Origin: Bacteroidota bacterium
Lineage (GTDB): Bacteria; Bacteroidota; Bacteroidia; Bacteroidales; UBA10428
Length of the DNA stretch: 6,544 nucleotides
Reading direction: 5' to 3'
Assembly: GCA_017860375.1 (NCBI GenBank)
Contig: JAGDMB010000141.1
Span: 1-6,544, forward strand
Shown: positions 4,454 through 6,544 of the stretch, one piece after another
Layout: each line of letters begins with the position of its first letter
Position numbering within the stretch: the first letter of the stretch is position 1
The notes under the pieces: model-generated
Databases searched by the model: none
Seen by the model: only the letters and a program-made list of their open reading frames with translations
What the model was told of the DNA's origin: nothing
Made by a program: the position numbers and the translations under genes

Positions 4454-6544
4454 TCAGTCATTCTTATCTGCTGAAACATCCGTAACAGAGGGTATTTTTG
4501 AAGCATATTCGGAGGGAAGCATACGGTATTCTTCCCTGAAATACCGGGCAAAATATTTGGGATTGTTAAAGCCCACCTGGTACGCGATTTCGGCTATTGA
4601 CATCTGGCTTTTTTCCAGCAGACGTGCCGCTCTTTTCAAACGGATGACCCGGATGAATTCAATGGGCGACTTTCCGGTAAGCGAAGTAAGTTTTTTGTAA
4701 AGATGCACACGGCTCATCCCGATTTCCTTTGCCAGCCGGTCGACCGAAAAACCCGGATTGGACATATTGTTTTCCACGATGGCCATGGCTTTCTGAATCA
4801 GCTTTTCATCCAGTGATGTGATCTGAATCTCGGAAGGAGTCAGTTCGACCCTTTTCTGGAAAGATTTCCTTACCGTTTCACGCTGATGGATCAGGTTTTT
4901 TATCCGTGACTCCAGGATCTCAAAGCTGAAGGGTTTCGTGATGTATTCATCCGCCCCGGTTTCAAATCCTTCCATCCTCTGGGCATCGGAAGTCCTCGCG
5001 GTGAGGAGGATCACGGGAATGTGGGAAGTATGCCTGTCGTTCTTAATGGCACGGCACAGTTCGATGCCATCCATACCCGGCATCATAATGTCGCTTACCA
5101 CCAGGTCGGGCGTTCTGTCTCTTGCAAGTTTAAGTCCGGTTATACCGTCTGAAGCTTCGAGTATGGTATACCTTGCTTTCAGATTGTCTTTGAGGTAGAA
5201 CAGAAAATCATCGTTGTCCTCCACAATTAAAACCGTCTGCCTGTCTTTAGGATTGCGGGCAGTGCCGGTTGACGGGCCTGAATTTTCCATGACCACCTGT
5301 GCATTCGCCTGAGTGGTTTCAGCCCAGACGGATTCCAGTGTGACCGGCAGCATCACAGTAAAGCAGCTTCCTTTGCCGACCTCGCTTTCAAGGGTGATCC
5401 TGCCTTTGTGCAGTTTCACAAATTCGCTGACCAGCGATAATCCTATTCCCGTGCCCTGATTGATAAGCATCGGGGAAATCTCATCCTGGAAAAATTGTTC
5501 AAATACCTTTTCCTGTTTGTCTTTCGGGATCCCGATACCGGTATCTGCCACACGAATCAATACCCATGTCGCAGATGGATCGCCATTCCCGCCGGTTGAA
5601 AGGGGATTTGATTCCTGCGACAGGGTAACGGTTATTTTTCCCTTTTCAGGGGTAAACTTGAATGCATTCGACAGGAGGTTAAAGATGATCTTTTCGACTT
5701 TATCATGATCAAACAGGGTCTGCAGACTCTCCAGCCGGGTTTCGAAATGGAGGGCGATGTTTTTCTTTTCCGCCAGGTCAGAGAAAGATCCGGTAATTTC
5801 CCTTGCAAAGGCTACAATATCGCCCCGTGACGGATACAGTTTCAGCTGCTGGAATTCCAGCCGCCTGAAATCCAGCAGCTGGTTGACAAGGTTTAACAAT
5901 CGACGGGCATTCCGGTATACGAAGGACAGCTGATGCTGCAACTCCGGTTTGTCGACGTTTCTGAGGATCTTTTCCATTGGTGTAATGATCAGCGACAAAG
6001 GAGTTCTGAATTCGTGGCTGATGTTGGTGATGAATTTGATCTTGAGCATATCGATCTCGTGCCGGCGGTCGGCTTCCTGTTTTTCCTGCTGGGCCCGGAA
6101 TTTCATTCTTTCACGCTCCAGCACAACATAGCGCAATAAAAAAAGGAGCAAAGCCACGGCCAGAAAATAGAGCACAAAAGCAGTCCTTGATTTCCAGAAC
6201 GGCGGCAGAACGGTAATGGCAAGGCTGGCTCCGGTTTCGTTCCAGGTTCCGTCGTTGTTGGAAGCGACCACGCGGAATACATAACTGCCCTGGTTCAGGT
6301 TGGTATAGGTTGCTTTCCTGAGGGCAGCGTCACTTTCCATCCATTCGTTGTCGAATCCTTCCAACCGGTATTTGTACCGGTTTTTCACCGGCTGAAAATA
6401 ATCAAGGGCAGCAAATTCAACAGAGAACATTTTTTCACGGGCTTTAAGGACAATTTCATCCGTACCTGCGATGGATTCTTTCAGCAGGATTCTGCCATTG
6501 ATCTTTTCATTCACTTTCACGGGAGTATTGTAAATATCCAGGTT
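4454..6544 (-). CDS. Hybrid two-component system sensor/regulator (HTCS), 3' part
   Basis: The frame is open to the right window edge, giving 696 residues (numbered here from that edge). The GTG near 6520 is not the start. Order of domains: end of the periplasmic sensor, a Y_Y_Y domain (about 38-112: FSVEFAALDYFQPVKNRY, YRLEGFDNEW, TYTNLNQGSY); one transmembrane helix (about 120-141); a charged helical linker; HisKA (164-230) with phospho-acceptor His177 in NISHEFRTP; HATPase_c (273-403) with Asn293 in the N box, DTGIG (334-338) and GTGIG (364-368); a receiver domain (436-553) with acidic Glu442/Asp443, phospho-acceptor Asp485 in SDIMMPG, Thr515 and Lys537; and an AraC-type HTH (581-686; SRVHLYKKL, IAEIAYQVGF). 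All key residues are present, so this part looks functional. Family members usually have a beta-propeller of several hundred residues before Y_Y_Y, which must lie outside the window. Such proteins bind oligosaccharides in the periplasm and activate glycan-use genes. The adjacent co-directional GH5 gene is the obvious candidate target (inference). Confidence 0.94.
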   Translation of the reverse strand, partial: NLDIYNTPVKVNEKINGRILLKESIAGTDEIVLKAREKMFSVEFAALDYFQPVKNRYKYRLEGFDNEWMESDAALRKATYTNLNQGSYVFRVVASNNDGTWNETGASLAITVLPPFWKSRTAFVLYFLAVALLLFLLRYVVLERERMKFRAQQEKQEADRRHEIDMLKIKFITNISHEFRTPLSLIITPMEKILRNVDKPELQHQLSFVYRNARRLLNLVNQLLDFRRLEFQQLKLYPSRGDIVAFAREITGSFSDLAEKKNIALHFETRLESLQTLFDHDKVEKIIFNLLSNAFKFTPEKGKITVTLSQESNPLSTGGNGDPSATWVLIRVADTGIGIPKDKQEKVFEQFFQDEISPMLINQGTGIGLSLVSEFVKLHKGRITLESEVGKGSCFTVMLPVTLESVWAETTQANAQVVMENSGPSTGTARNPKDRQTVLIVEDNDDFLFYLKDNLKARYTILEASDGITGLKLARDRTPDLVVSDIMMPGMDGIELCRAIKNDRHTSHIPVILLTARTSDAQRMEGFETGADEYITKPFSFEILESRIKNLIHQRETVRKSFQKRVELTPSEIQITSLDEKLIQKAMAIVENNMSNPGFSVDRLAKEIGMSRVHLYKKLTSLTGKSPIEFIRVIRLKRAARLLEKSQMSIAEIAYQVGFNNPKYFARYFREEYRMLPSEYASKIPSVTDVSADKND

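Noticed and set aside
6518..6520. GTG as a start codon for the HTCS
   Set aside because: The frame stays open to the window edge and the upstream residues (NLDIYNTPV) match the usual lead-in to the Y_Y_Y domain, so the gene continues outside the window.
1..6544. tRNA, rRNA, CRISPR array, insertion sequence or attachment site
   Set aside because: No evenly spaced short repeats, transposase motifs, terminal inverted repeats or RNA-gene-like folds were seen; the only long repeat is the paralogous coding block.

Overview
The window looks like a piece of a Bacteroidota genome, probably from the Bacteroidales/Marinilabiliales side. I infer this from three genes that each end in a type IX secretion (T9SS) type A sorting domain with the YPNPV signature, from a hybrid two-component system (HTCS) of the kind typical of glycan-using Bacteroidota, from a GH5 subfamily-4-like cellulase closest in motif pattern to Prevotella/Bacteroides enzymes, and from a possible TAnnTTTG-type promoter box. 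Nothing in the window fixes a genus.

Left half, plus strand (1-2515): the 3' end of one DUF362-family gene (1-567, start outside the window) is followed after only 10 bp by a complete 645-residue paralogue (578-2515). Both carry the same extension between the DUF362 domain and the T9SS tail. The extension is much better conserved between the two copies than the tails are. The complete copy also has three hydrophobic N-terminal segments, the last ending in a signal-peptidase-like Ser-Ala-Ser-Ala, which is an unusual layout for a T9SS cargo. The function of these proteins is unknown.

Right half, minus strand (2521-6544): read in transcription order, an HTCS regulator truncated by the window edge (4454-6544), a 415-bp gap, then a secreted GH5 cellulase/xyloglucanase-like enzyme with a T9SS tail (2521-4038). 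The gap holds a candidate promoter, a possible very small membrane-protein ORF and AT-rich palindromes. The cellulase and the second DUF362 gene converge with only 5 bp between their stop codons.

Working model (inference): the HTCS senses an oligosaccharide in the periplasm through its beta-propeller/Y_Y_Y region and activates genes such as the adjacent GH5 enzyme, which is exported by T9SS to attack beta-1,4-glucan or xyloglucan outside the cell. The DUF362 pair forms a separate, oppositely oriented transcription unit whose link to glycan use is only positional. No SusC/SusD pair, RNA gene, CRISPR array or mobile element is visible.
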